Positions 53,824-63,349 of a stretch of DNA of 64,000 nucleotides are shown here, piece by piece. The translations under genes and the position numbers were made by a program. Position 1 is the first letter of the stretch. Each line of letters opens with the position of its first letter. The stretch is from Paenibacillus abyssi (GTDB taxonomy: Bacteria; Bacillota; Bacilli; Paenibacillales; Paenibacillaceae). Location: positions 62,001 to 126,000 of the forward strand of contig NZ_BMGR01000006.1 in NCBI RefSeq assembly GCF_014640295.1, written 5' to 3'. The notes beneath the pieces are model-generated. The model was given only the letters and a program-made list of their open reading frames with translations. It did no database searches and was not told the origin of the DNA.

Positions 53824-54720
53824 TTATTTGTTGGCCTTTGGATCAAGGGCGTCTCTCAATCCATCTCCGAAAAGATTGAATGCCAAAACGACAACGACGA
53901 TGGCAATCCCCGGGATCAGTGCGATATGGGGATGCTCCTGCATATAGTTCCGGCCGTCATTGAGCATGGCCCCCCACTCCGGCGTCGGAGGCTGGGCTCC
54001 CAGTCCGAGAAAGGAAAGACCGCTTGCGGTCAAGATCGCTATCGCAATCCGCAGCGTGGCCTGGACAATAATAGGAGATGAAATATTAGGCAGAATGTGC
54101 TTGAAAATAATCCTTCTGTCGCTGGCGCCGAGTGCACGCATAGCGTCGATATATTCCAGCTTGCGTACGGCTAAGGTGGATCCTCTCACAATTCTGGCAA
54201 AGGTAGGAACAGAGAATATGCCGACGGCGATCACCACCATGACCAGACTTTTCCCTAAAACGCTTACAATCGCCAGTGCCAGCAAAATACCTGGAAATGC
54301 GAGCATAACGTCCACGACCCTCATAATGACCGCATCCCATTTCCCCCCATAATATCCGGAAAAGACACCGAGAATGATACCGAACACGGCTCCTACCAGC
54401 ACGGAGAAAAATCCGACTGATAACGTAAGCGGCATCCCGTGAATAATCCGCGTAAATATATCCCTTCCGTTATGGTCCGTACCGAACCAATGCTCTGCTG
54501 AAGGCTTCAGCAGCCGGATGGAATAATCGACTTTGGCTGGATCGTACTGCGTCAGATAAGGGCCTATGATTGCCGTAATCACACATAGTACAACGAGGTA
54601 ACCGCCGACTAAAGCCGCTTTATTTTTGCTTAACCGATTATAAAATGATCTCCACCTTCCATGCCTGTTTGTACTCGGAGCAAAACTTGTGCCTCTTGTT
54701 TCAGGTAAAATCTCGTTCAT
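53824..54720 (-). CDS. Peptide-type ABC transporter permease, OppC/DppC class (importer 1)
   Basis: 298 residues from the ATG at 54720, preceded by AGAGAGGATGG; the frame is open 16 codons further. It has the N-terminal OppC cytoplasmic tail, six predicted membrane segments, HWFGTDHNGRDIFTRIIHG, the loop RALGASDRRIIFKHILPNIS and the C-terminal NLFGDGLRDALDPK motif. First gene of the minus-strand operon of importer 1; its own binding protein gene is divergent. Confidence 0.93.
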   Translation of the reverse strand: MNEILPETRGTSFAPSTNRHGRWRSFYNRLSKNKAALVGGYLVVLCVITAIIGPYLTQYDPAKVDYSIRLLKPSAEHWFGTDHNGRDIFTRIIHGMPLTLSVGFFSVLVGAVFGIILGVFSGYYGGKWDAVIMRVVDVMLAFPGILLALAIVSVLGKSLVMVVIAVGIFSVPTFARIVRGSTLAVRKLEYIDAMRALGASDRRIIFKHILPNISSPIIVQATLRIAIAILTASGLSFLGLGAQPPTPEWGAMLNDGRNYMQEHPHIALIPGIAIVVVVLAFNLFGDGLRDALDPKANK

Positions 54721-54802
54721 GCATCCCATCCTCTCTTTCCGAATATTCTGAATTATTACAATAATCAATTTCTTTATCTGGATAATTCTAGTATAATAAA
54801 TT

Positions 54803-54831
54803 TTGACGGATTTTTATAGTAAAAATAAAAT
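54803..54831 (+). promoter_or_regulatory. SigA-type promoter of the importer 1 binding protein gene
   Basis: TTGACG (54803-54808), a 17-bp spacer and TAAAAT (54826-54831). TTTGACRGA copies in opposite orientation at 54802-54810 and 54832-54840 suggest a symmetrical control region shared with the divergent OppC-type operon. Confidence 0.65.
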
Positions 54832-54869
54832 TCTGTCAAATTATATAATAATTGAGAGGGGAATGAGTG

Positions 54870-56522
54870 ATGAAAAGAAGTAGAAGGCTGTTATGGATCA
54901 TTTCTTCAGTGCTTGTCCTAGCTGTGTTTCTGTCCGCGTGCAGCAACAACGGCAGCAACACTCCCGGCAATTCAAATGGTAATGTCGGCAGCACGAACGG
55001 CAATGGCACACCTGAGAATTCGAACAATGTGACCGAAGGCACTGGAGAAAGCAGCGGAGACCTGGTTGTTGCCTGGTTATCGGATCCCCCTTCTATGGAC
55101 CCACACATGTCTACCGATCAGCCATCGAGCGTCATGACTACTCATCTGTATGATACGCTGGTCGTTCATGACAAGGACCTCAATATCGTAGCGGGTCTGG
55201 CTGAAAGCTGGGAGCAAGTCGATGAGGTAACCTGGGAATTCAAGCTTCGGCAAGGGGTCAAATATACGGATGGCTCCGACTTCAACGCTGACGTGGTCAA
55301 GTCCAACATCGACCGGATGCTGGACCCGGATGTAGCATCGCCGCGGGCGTTTCTCGTTAATATGATCAGCGAAGTGAACGTGGTCGATGAGAATACCGTG
55401 CAATTAATTACGGCGTTTCCATTTTCTCCGCTGCTGGCGCATCTTGCCCATTCCGGTGTCAGCATGGTGAGCGCAGAAGCGATAAAACTGGATTACGAGC
55501 AGGTTGAGGCCGGTCAAAAAGCCGGCACCTATCTCTCCCAAAATCCTGTCGGAACCGGTATCTTCAAGCTGGAGAGCTGGAATCCCGGCCAAGAGGTAAA
55601 GCTTGTACCTAATGAATCGCATTGGGGAGACAAAGCCAAAGTAAACAGCATAACCTTCAAAGTGGTTAGTGAGGACGGTACACGGATTGCTGAGATCGAA
55701 ACCGGCTTTGCCCATATTATTGACCCGGTTAGCCCGGGCGACTTGAATCGTGTCGATAGTCTCGATGGTATATCCGTCAATCGACAGTCAACGCTGAGCC
55801 TGACCTATATCGGATTCAATATGGACAAAGAACCGTTTAATGATGTACGCGTGCGCCAAGCGCTTTCCATGGCGATCAACAAAGAGGACATTGTGCAAGG
55901 GATTTATGAAGGCACTGGGGTTCCTGCAGTGGGTCCGCTGGCACCGGATGTTTTCGGATATGACGATTCCGTTTCTCCGATACCTTATGATCAGGATCGG
56001 GCGAGAGAGCTTCTTGCGGAAGCAGGGCATGAGGGCGGATTATCCACGACGATCTGGACAAATGACAACACTGAGCGGATTAGAATCGCTGAATATGTGC
56101 AGTCCAAATTAAGTGAAATCAACGTTGATGTAAAAATTGAAGTGCTGGAATGGGGCGCATACCTCGCGCAGACTGCTGCCGGAGAGCATGATATGTTCAT
56201 TCTGGGCTGGTCAACGGTGACCGCTGACGCCGATTATGGCTTGTACCCGGTATTCCATTCCGAGAATGTAGGCGAGCCGGGGAATCGTACCTTCACAAAG
56301 GATGCAGAACTGGACAAGCTTCTGACCGATGCCCGCGTGGAGAGCGATCCCGATGCGCGCAAAGCACTCTACAAGCAAGCGCAGGAGAAGCTGGTTGAGC
56401 TGGCACCGATGCTTTACCTTCACCACAAGGAAGACCTGAATGGCGTTAGCGATAAAGTGCAGGGTTTCTGGCGGCATCCGAATGGAATCATGCAGCTTCA
56501 TGATGTTTCTCTCCAACCATAA
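54870..56522 (+). CDS. Peptide/glutathione-type ABC transporter binding lipoprotein (importer 1)
   Basis: 550 residues from the ATG at 54870, preceded by GAGAGGGGA. Lipobox LSAC (C24), then an Asn/Gly/Ser-rich linker. A family 5 solute-binding fold follows, with LVVAWLSDPPSMDPHMSTDQ, DGSDFNADVVKSNIDRMLDP and VRQALSMAINKEDIVQGIYE. The sequence is closest in style to binding proteins annotated as glutathione or dipeptide transporters. It stands divergent from the four transport genes it must serve, which is unusual. Confidence 0.9.
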   Translation: MKRSRRLLWIISSVLVLAVFLSACSNNGSNTPGNSNGNVGSTNGNGTPENSNNVTEGTGESSGDLVVAWLSDPPSMDPHMSTDQPSSVMTTHLYDTLVVHDKDLNIVAGLAESWEQVDEVTWEFKLRQGVKYTDGSDFNADVVKSNIDRMLDPDVASPRAFLVNMISEVNVVDENTVQLITAFPFSPLLAHLAHSGVSMVSAEAIKLDYEQVEAGQKAGTYLSQNPVGTGIFKLESWNPGQEVKLVPNESHWGDKAKVNSITFKVVSEDGTRIAEIETGFAHIIDPVSPGDLNRVDSLDGISVNRQSTLSLTYIGFNMDKEPFNDVRVRQALSMAINKEDIVQGIYEGTGVPAVGPLAPDVFGYDDSVSPIPYDQDRARELLAEAGHEGGLSTTIWTNDNTERIRIAEYVQSKLSEINVDVKIEVLEWGAYLAQTAAGEHDMFILGWSTVTADADYGLYPVFHSENVGEPGNRTFTKDAELDKLLTDARVESDPDARKALYKQAQEKLVELAPMLYLHHKEDLNGVSDKVQGFWRHPNGIMQLHDVSLQP

Positions 56523-56531
56523 CCATTATCC

Positions 56532-56569
56532 AAGCTGGCCCCGGTACGCAACCGGGGCCAGCTTTTTTT
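56532..56569 (+). terminator. Terminator of the importer 1 binding protein gene
   Basis: Perfect 14-bp stem (AAGCTGGCCCCGGT, loop ACGCA, ACCGGGGCCAGCTT; 56532-56564) followed by a T-run to 56569. Confidence 0.95.
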
Positions 56570-56757
56570 AATTCACCGCGAAGGATCCCCGCGACATTTT
56601 AAGACCTGAAACAAGCCGTTCAATTCGTATAACGATCATTTCATTCCAAAAAGCTTTAAATGTTCTGAAAAAACGTTTATATTCAACATTATTCTTTTTC
56701 ATTATTTTATTAGTAAATATACCCATATTTTATCTTATTTTGATTATTATTATTTTT

Positions 56758-56771
56758 TGAAAACGGATTCA
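56758..56771 (+). promoter_or_regulatory. cre-like site upstream of importer 2
   Basis: TGAAAACGGATTCA matches the CcpA consensus TGWAANCGNTNWCA at 13 of 14 positions. It lies about 80 nt upstream of the -35 box, a position that in Bacillus can mediate either activation or repression. Confidence 0.45.
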
Positions 56772-56851
56772 AACCCTATAGAATACTTCTGATTCGCGCC
56801 GCGGCGAACAGTTAAAACCCTATATTTAAGTTTTATGGTTATTTTTTGTCA

Positions 56852-56879
56852 TTGTTTACATTTATATAATTCTTATAAT
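56852..56879 (+). promoter_or_regulatory. SigA-type promoter of the importer 2 operon
   Basis: TTGTTT (56852-56857), a 16-bp spacer and a perfect TATAAT (56874-56879), 83 nt upstream of the binding protein start. Confidence 0.6.
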
Positions 56880-56961
56880 TAGACCAGTAGGAAGCTTCAA
56901 AGCACAGGGTTCATAAATTTGCATTTGAATGCTGACTCACTGTAAAAATGGGAGGATTAAT

Positions 56962-58584
56962 ATGTCAATTAGATTTCACAAAATTGTATCCGTTGCCATG
57001 GTATTCATTTTAGTTTCAACCGCTCTTTTGGGATGCGCAGGCAAGGAAAAAGAACTGACAATTAACTACAGAGCGGAGCCTCCCGTGCTCGACGTATCGA
57101 AAGCGGAAGCCCAGGCGGCATTTACACTGCTCAACGAACTGAACGAGGGGCTGTACCGGATTGACAAAGAAGGAAATCCTGTTCCCGGCCTGGCGAAAGA
57201 CATGCCGAAAGTTTCCGAAGACAAACTGACCTACACCATTGAACTGCGCGAAGGACTGAAATGGGCTGACGGCTCTGCGCTTACTGCCAATGATTTCATC
57301 TACTCCTTCCTTCGGACCCTTGATCCCGCTACAAAGGCGCCATACGCCTTCCTTCTCGGATGGATCAAAGGCGGCAATGACATTCTTAATGCTAAGACGC
57401 CAGAAGAAGCCGAAGCAGCCAAGGCAAACTTTGGAGCCAAAGCTGTAGGTGATACCACGTTGGAAATCACCCTGGAGAAGCCGGTCGCGTTCTTCACTCA
57501 GCTTCTCGGATTCTCTACCTTCTTCCCGCAGAAGCAAGACATGGTGGAGAAAGCCGGTGAGAGCTACGGCGGTGACCCGGACAAAGTCATCGGAGCCGGT
57601 CCGTTTAAGCTTGAGAAGTGGAATCATGGCCAAAGCCTGGAATTCGTGAAAAACGAGAATTACTGGGATGCTGAAAATATTAAATTAGAAAATTTTAAAT
57701 TGAATATCGTGAAGGATGGCGGTACCGCCGTCAACCTTTATAAAACCAAAGCAACCGACGTAACGACAGTATCCGGCGACAGAGTAACCGAATGGAAAGG
57801 CAAGCCGGATCTGGTATCGAATGTTGAGCAAACGACGACTTATATCCATTTGAATCAGAAAAACTTCCCGCCGTTTGCGAATAAGAAAATTCGCCAAGCG
57901 CTGAGCATGTCGATCGACCTGCAAAAGCATGTGGACGTCGTGCTTAATAACGGCACAAAACCATCGAACGGCTTTGTTCCGGCAACCCAGCAGGACGGCA
58001 ACAATCAGGAATTCAGAACCGTCGCCGGAGATACGCAGCTGAAGTATGATCCAGCCCAAGCGAAGCAGCTGCTTGCGGAAGGCTTGAAGGAACTGAACCT
58101 GACTTCCCTGCCGAAGTTCCAGCTTCAAGGTGACGATATCGAAACCGGCAAGAAATCCCTTGAATTTATCGTTGGCCAGTGGAAAGACAACCTCGGAATT
58201 GAAGTCGAAGCCGTTCCGCTGCCGCATAAAAACCGGGTTCAAAACGAACTTGACAAGACCATACAAGCTTCACTGACGCTTTGGGGTGCCGACTATAACG
58301 ATCCGATGACATTCCTTGATCTGCTCACAACGGACAGCCCGTTCAACGCTTCTGATTATTCGAACAAGGAATTCGACGAGCTCATGAAAACATCGGACTT
58401 TATGCCGGATACCGTCACGCGTTCTCAAAACTTCGTAAAAGCTGAGAAAATACTAATGGATGACGCGGCAATTATTCCATTGTACTTCCGCACTTCCACT
58501 TATCTGGTGAACCCGCGTCTGGAAGGCTTTTTCCTTCAGAGCCTCGGCTACGAATTCGAGCTGAGATGGGCTTCGCTGAAGTAA
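56962..58584 (+). CDS. oppA: Oligopeptide ABC transporter binding lipoprotein (importer 2)
   Basis: 540 residues from the ATG at 56962, preceded by GGGAGG. Lipobox LLGC (C25). Family 5 solute-binding fold of the OppA/DppE group: LTINYRAEPPVLDVSKAEAQ, LREGLKWADGSALTANDFIY, VIGAGPFKLEKWNHGQSLEF and VRQ-like IRQALSMSIDLQKHVDVVLN. It lacks the long low-complexity linker of the importer 1 protein. First gene of a five-gene operon; a strong hairpin follows its stop. Confidence 0.92.
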   Translation: MSIRFHKIVSVAMVFILVSTALLGCAGKEKELTINYRAEPPVLDVSKAEAQAAFTLLNELNEGLYRIDKEGNPVPGLAKDMPKVSEDKLTYTIELREGLKWADGSALTANDFIYSFLRTLDPATKAPYAFLLGWIKGGNDILNAKTPEEAEAAKANFGAKAVGDTTLEITLEKPVAFFTQLLGFSTFFPQKQDMVEKAGESYGGDPDKVIGAGPFKLEKWNHGQSLEFVKNENYWDAENIKLENFKLNIVKDGGTAVNLYKTKATDVTTVSGDRVTEWKGKPDLVSNVEQTTTYIHLNQKNFPPFANKKIRQALSMSIDLQKHVDVVLNNGTKPSNGFVPATQQDGNNQEFRTVAGDTQLKYDPAQAKQLLAEGLKELNLTSLPKFQLQGDDIETGKKSLEFIVGQWKDNLGIEVEAVPLPHKNRVQNELDKTIQASLTLWGADYNDPMTFLDLLTTDSPFNASDYSNKEFDELMKTSDFMPDTVTRSQNFVKAEKILMDDAAIIPLYFRTSTYLVNPRLEGFFLQSLGYEFELRWASLK

Positions 58585-58618
58585 CGGAACACCTTGAATC
58601 TTGTAAATATTGATCCTT

Positions 58619-58648
58619 GGACCGTTCCAACTTAGGTTGGAACGGTCC
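58619..58648 (+). other. Intercistronic hairpin between oppA and the permease gene
   Basis: Perfect 13-bp stem (GGACCGTTCCAAC, loop TTAG, GTTGGAACGGTCC) without a T-run. Such hairpins can protect the upstream message from decay or reduce readthrough, giving more binding protein than permease. Confidence 0.65.
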
Positions 58649-58680
58649 TTCCGCTAGAAGACCTTTAAGGAGGTGCTCTT

Positions 58681-59610
58681 GTGTTAAAATTCATTTTCCA
58701 CCGGCTGATCTATATGCTCATCACGTTATGGCTGATTATTACACTGACATTCGTGATGATGAAAAACCTGCCGGGTGATCCTTTCGGTGAATCCTCCCAG
58801 AAGCTGACCCCTGAGAACAGAGCGCTTTTGATGGCCCAATATGGACTGGACAAGCCGTTATGGGAGCAATATTTAAAATACTTTGGCAACCTGCTGCACG
58901 GAGATTTCGGGCGTTCATTTTCGTTTCCGGCGCAGACCGTCACGCAAATCATCCAGCAGGGGTTTCCCGTTTCACTGCAGCTTGGGGTCGTCTCCCTCTG
59001 CATCGCCGTAATCGTCGGTCTTGCGCTTGGCATGATCGCCGCATTAAGGCATAACAAATGGCAGGATTATTCCGCTATGTTTACCGCGATCGTAGGAATT
59101 TCCATTCCTTCGTTCGTCCTGGCGCCCCTCTTGTCCTATTATGTAGGCGTCGAATGGGGCATCTTGCCCGCAGGGCTTTGGGAAGGCCCGCAATACATGA
59201 TACTGCCCGCGCTTGCCCTTTCCCTGGGCACCATTGCTATTCTGGCGCGCTTGATGCGAACTTCGATGCTCGACGTGTTGAATCAGGATTTCGTAAAGAC
59301 AGCAAAAGCAAAAGGCCTAAGCTCCAGCGCGATCATCTGGCGCCATACGGTGCGCAATGCCATTCTGCCGGTCATCACGATTCTCGGACCGATCTTTGTT
59401 AACATCATAACCGGAACCTTTGTCGTCGAAAAGGTGTTCTCCGTCCCGGGGCTCGGCACGAAGTTTGTGGAATCCATCTATTCCAACGACTACACGATGA
59501 TCGGCGGCCTTACGATTTTTTATTCGATTGTCCTTGTCGTCGTGTTGTTCTTAACGGATATTATATACGGATTGGTCGATCCTCGAATTCGGCTTAGAAA
59601 AGGGGGCTAA
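58681..59610 (+). CDS. oppB: Oligopeptide ABC transporter permease, OppB class (importer 2)
   Basis: 309 residues from the GTG at 58681, preceded by AAGGAGGTG. Six predicted membrane segments; MKNLPGDPFGESSQKLTPEN and the loop KTAKAKGLSSSAIIWRHTVR are typical of OppB. It follows oppA after the intercistronic hairpin and lies 6 nt before the OppC gene. Confidence 0.93.
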   Translation: MLKFIFHRLIYMLITLWLIITLTFVMMKNLPGDPFGESSQKLTPENRALLMAQYGLDKPLWEQYLKYFGNLLHGDFGRSFSFPAQTVTQIIQQGFPVSLQLGVVSLCIAVIVGLALGMIAALRHNKWQDYSAMFTAIVGISIPSFVLAPLLSYYVGVEWGILPAGLWEGPQYMILPALALSLGTIAILARLMRTSMLDVLNQDFVKTAKAKGLSSSAIIWRHTVRNAILPVITILGPIFVNIITGTFVVEKVFSVPGLGTKFVESIYSNDYTMIGGLTIFYSIVLVVVLFLTDIIYGLVDPRIRLRKGG

Positions 59611-59616
59611 TCACCG

Positions 59617-60531
59617 ATGAGCATTGCAAAGGAGCGGTTTCAACCGCTTGCCAAAGACTCTCAATCCATGGATGTCGTCGTCCGGCCCTCTATTAATTTC
59701 TGGCAGGATGCATGGCGTCGGCTCAAAAAAAATAAGCTTGCGATGGCCGGCTTGATCATCTTGGTGCTGCTGCTGCTTATGGCCATCTTTGCTCCATTAT
59801 TCTCTAAATTCAGTTATTATACGCAGTATTTGGATGATCGAAATGTACGACCGAACGGCGTGAACTTCTTCGGCACAGATGAATTCGGCCGTGACCTGTG
59901 GACACGAGTCTGGTGGGGCGCCCGCATTTCCCTGCTGATCGGCTTCGTCGCAGCGGCTATGGATCTTGTCATCGGCGTTCTTTACGGCGGGATTTCCGCT
60001 TATTACGGCGGGAAGGTCGATGATGTGATGCAGCGAATTATTGAGATTATCTATTCCATTCCATTTCTGCTCGTGGCAATCCTGCTGCTCATGATTATGG
60101 GGCCTGGGATATTTACAATCGTATTGGCTTATGCGGTCACGGGATGGGTCAATATGGCCCGGCTTGTCCGCGGGCAGGTGCTTGCCTTGAAGGAACAGGA
60201 ATTCGTCCTGGCAGCCCGCACCTTGGGAGGGAGCCCTGCAAGGCTGATCCTGAAGCATCTCATCCCTAACGCGCTTGGCATTATCATCGTGCAAATTACG
60301 TTTACCGTGCCGAACGCCATTTTCTTCGAATCGTTCTTAAGCTTTCTCGGCCTCGGAATCCGGGTGCCTATGGCATCACTTGGCTACCTGCTGTCAGACG
60401 GCGCGAACGTACTGCTTGACCATCCGCACCGCCTGATTTTCCCGACGCTCGTGTTCAGCTTGATTCTGCTTAGCTTTAACCTGCTGGGTGACGGTCTCCG
60501 CGACGCCCTTGATCCAAAAATGAGGAAATAA
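59617..60531 (+). CDS. oppC: Oligopeptide ABC transporter permease, OppC class (importer 2)
   Basis: 304 residues. It has a cytoplasmic tail with WQDAWRRLKKNKLAMAG, six predicted membrane segments, FFGTDEFGRDLWTRVWWGAR, the loop RTLGGSPARLILKHLIPNAL and the C-terminal LLGDGLRDALDPKMRK. Gene order and spacing match classical opp operons. Confidence 0.94.
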   Translation: MSIAKERFQPLAKDSQSMDVVVRPSINFWQDAWRRLKKNKLAMAGLIILVLLLLMAIFAPLFSKFSYYTQYLDDRNVRPNGVNFFGTDEFGRDLWTRVWWGARISLLIGFVAAAMDLVIGVLYGGISAYYGGKVDDVMQRIIEIIYSIPFLLVAILLLMIMGPGIFTIVLAYAVTGWVNMARLVRGQVLALKEQEFVLAARTLGGSPARLILKHLIPNALGIIIVQITFTVPNAIFFESFLSFLGLGIRVPMASLGYLLSDGANVLLDHPHRLIFPTLVFSLILLSFNLLGDGLRDALDPKMRK

Positions 60532-60543
60532 GGAGGGAATATT

Positions 60544-61574
<1,031 letters not shown>

Positions 61575-61578
<4 letters not shown>

Positions 61579-62531
61579 GTGACGCATTATTAGAAGTAAA
61601 CAATATGAAGAAGCACTTTCACCTGGCCGGGAATCAGACGCTGAAGGCTGTAGACGGCGTCACGTTTCACATAAAGCGCGGAGAAACCTTCGGCTTGGTC
61701 GGCGAATCCGGATGCGGCAAATCGACAGCCGGGCGGACGATCATCGGGCTTTATGATGCGACAGAAGGACAAGTGCTCTTTGACGGGCAGGATATCAGCA
61801 GGCTCAAAGGAAAAGGCTTGAAGCAATATTCCCGAAAAATACAAATGGTATTTCAGGATCCGTACGCTTCTCTGAATCCAAGGATGACCATCGCCAATAT
61901 TATCGCCGAAGGAATGGACATCCATGGCCTTCATCGGGGCAAAGCGCGAATGGAACGTGTACACAGCCTGCTTGAGGCAGTCGGACTCAATCAGGAGCAT
62001 GCCAACCGGTTTCCCCATGAATTCTCGGGAGGCCAAAGGCAGCGGATCGGTATCGCCCGCGCGCTGGCTATTGAACCGGAATTTATCATTGCGGACGAGC
62101 CAATATCCGCGCTCGACGTTTCGGTACAGGCACAGGTGGTCAATCTGTTTAAAAAGCTGCAAAGAGAACTCGGCTTGACGTACTTGTTCATTGCCCATGA
62201 TTTGGCTATGGTCAAGCATATTTCGGACCGAATCGGCGTCATGTATTTGGGTAAACTAGTAGAAGTCACCACATCGGAAATGCTGTACTCGAATCCGCAG
62301 CATCCGTATACCCAGTCCTTGCTGTCGGCCATACCGATACCGGATCCGGATGTGGAACGCCGGCGGGAACGCATCCTTCTGAAAGGCGAGGTGCCAAGCC
62401 CGCTCGCACCGCCAAGCGGCTGTCCATTCCGCACGCGCTGCCCGCATGCAATGGACGTTTGTGCCGAGCGGATGCCGGAGATGAAGGAAACGGAGCCCGG
62501 CCATCATGTGGCATGTCATTTGTATGAATAA
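61575..62531 (+). CDS. oppF: Oligopeptide ABC transporter ATPase, OppF class (importer 2)
   Basis: 318 residues from the ATG at 61575 (MSDALLEVNNMKKHFHLAGN), which overlaps the OppD stop as ATGA; the open frame further upstream lies inside oppD. Walker [11 protein letters not shown]-loop [13 protein letters not shown], signature [15 protein letters not shown], Walker B FIIADEPISALDVSVQAQVV and PSGCPFRTRCPHAMDVC. Last gene of the operon. Confidence 0.94.
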
Positions 62532-62630
62532 CATGAGGCTCCCTGCTCGCGCTGCGGCACTCTATACAAAATTACCTGCCGGCTAGATTGATCCCTCAAG
62601 ATCCTATGCGTGTTGGCAGCTCAAAAAATC

Positions 62631-62680
62631 AAGGCCGTTCCTGTGTAGTTAAAAACTACTTTTGGGACGGCCCTTATTTT
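62631..62680. terminator. Bidirectional terminator between importer 2 and thiE
   Basis: AAGGCCGTTCC (62631-62641) pairs with GGGACGGCCCTT (62664-62675) around an inner GTAGTT/AACTAC stem. TTATTTT follows on the plus strand. It serves the convergent opp and thi operons. Confidence 0.75.
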
Positions 62681-62683
62681 ACA

Positions 62684-63349
62684 TTAACAAAATATTACGC
62701 TGTCTCTCAACAGCTTTGTGCTCTCTTCAATACGCTCCGACTGGCTGATCGCCGTCACGACGGCAACACCGTCTGCGCCGGCTTTCATGACTGCCCCTGC
62801 GTTTTCTGCTGTAATGCCTCCAATACCGACAATTGGAATCATAAGGCCTCTGCCCCTCAGCTCCTGAATAAGCGATAGACCTTGCACGGACTTGGCATCC
62901 GACTTGGTTTGCGTAGGGTAAATCGGGCCGAGCCCCAAATAATCCGCACCCTGCTGTGCGGCAGACAATGCTTCTTCATACGTATGCGCAGATACGCCTA
63001 GCATTTTATTTCCGATTTTACACCGTACAGCCTCCACCGGTTCGTCTTCTTGTCCGATGTGCACGCCGTCGGCATCCAGTGCGACAGCCAGGTCCACATC
63101 ATCATTGACGATAAATGGAATGCGATGCTGTCTGCACAGCTGCATGAGCTCTTTACCCAGCGCATACTTGCTGCGATCTGCCAGCGAGCCTTCGCCCTTC
63201 TCACGAAATTGGAAGAGAGTGATGCCGCCTTTAATCGCTTCCTCGAGCACAAACACCGGATTTTTTGTGCAGTTAGGACTGCCCATGACCAAATAGACCT
63301 TTAAAAGCTCCTGCGTGGATCGCGCGTCAATTCTCTTCCTCTCACTCAT
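62684..63349 (-). CDS. thiE: Thiamine-phosphate synthase
   Basis: 221 residues, normal for ThiE. It joins hydroxymethylpyrimidine diphosphate and the thiazole phosphate to thiamine monophosphate. Visible motifs: LFQFREKGEG (diphosphate binding), FIVNDDVDLAVALDADGVHIGQED, LGVSAHTYEEA, DYLGLGPIYPTQTKSDA and VGIGGITAENAGAVMKAGADGVAVV. It overlaps thiD by 4 nt. It lies convergent with the opp operon. Confidence 0.95.
   Translation of the reverse strand: MSERKRIDARSTQELLKVYLVMGSPNCTKNPVFVLEEAIKGGITLFQFREKGEGSLADRSKYALGKELMQLCRQHRIPFIVNDDVDLAVALDADGVHIGQEDEPVEAVRCKIGNKMLGVSAHTYEEALSAAQQGADYLGLGPIYPTQTKSDAKSVQGLSLIQELRGRGLMIPIVGIGGITAENAGAVMKAGADGVAVVTAISQSERIEESTKLLRDSVIFC

Larger units (their letters stand above)
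56570..56961. other. AT-rich regulatory region before the second peptide importer
   Basis: About 390 bp without a gene. It contains a cre-like site (56758-56771), two direct copies of AAACCCTATA (56771-56780 and 56815-56824) flanking a GC-rich inverted repeat (TTCGC at 56793-56797, GCGAA at 56804-56808), and a promoter at 56852-56879. This layout suggests several regulators act here. Confidence 0.6.
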
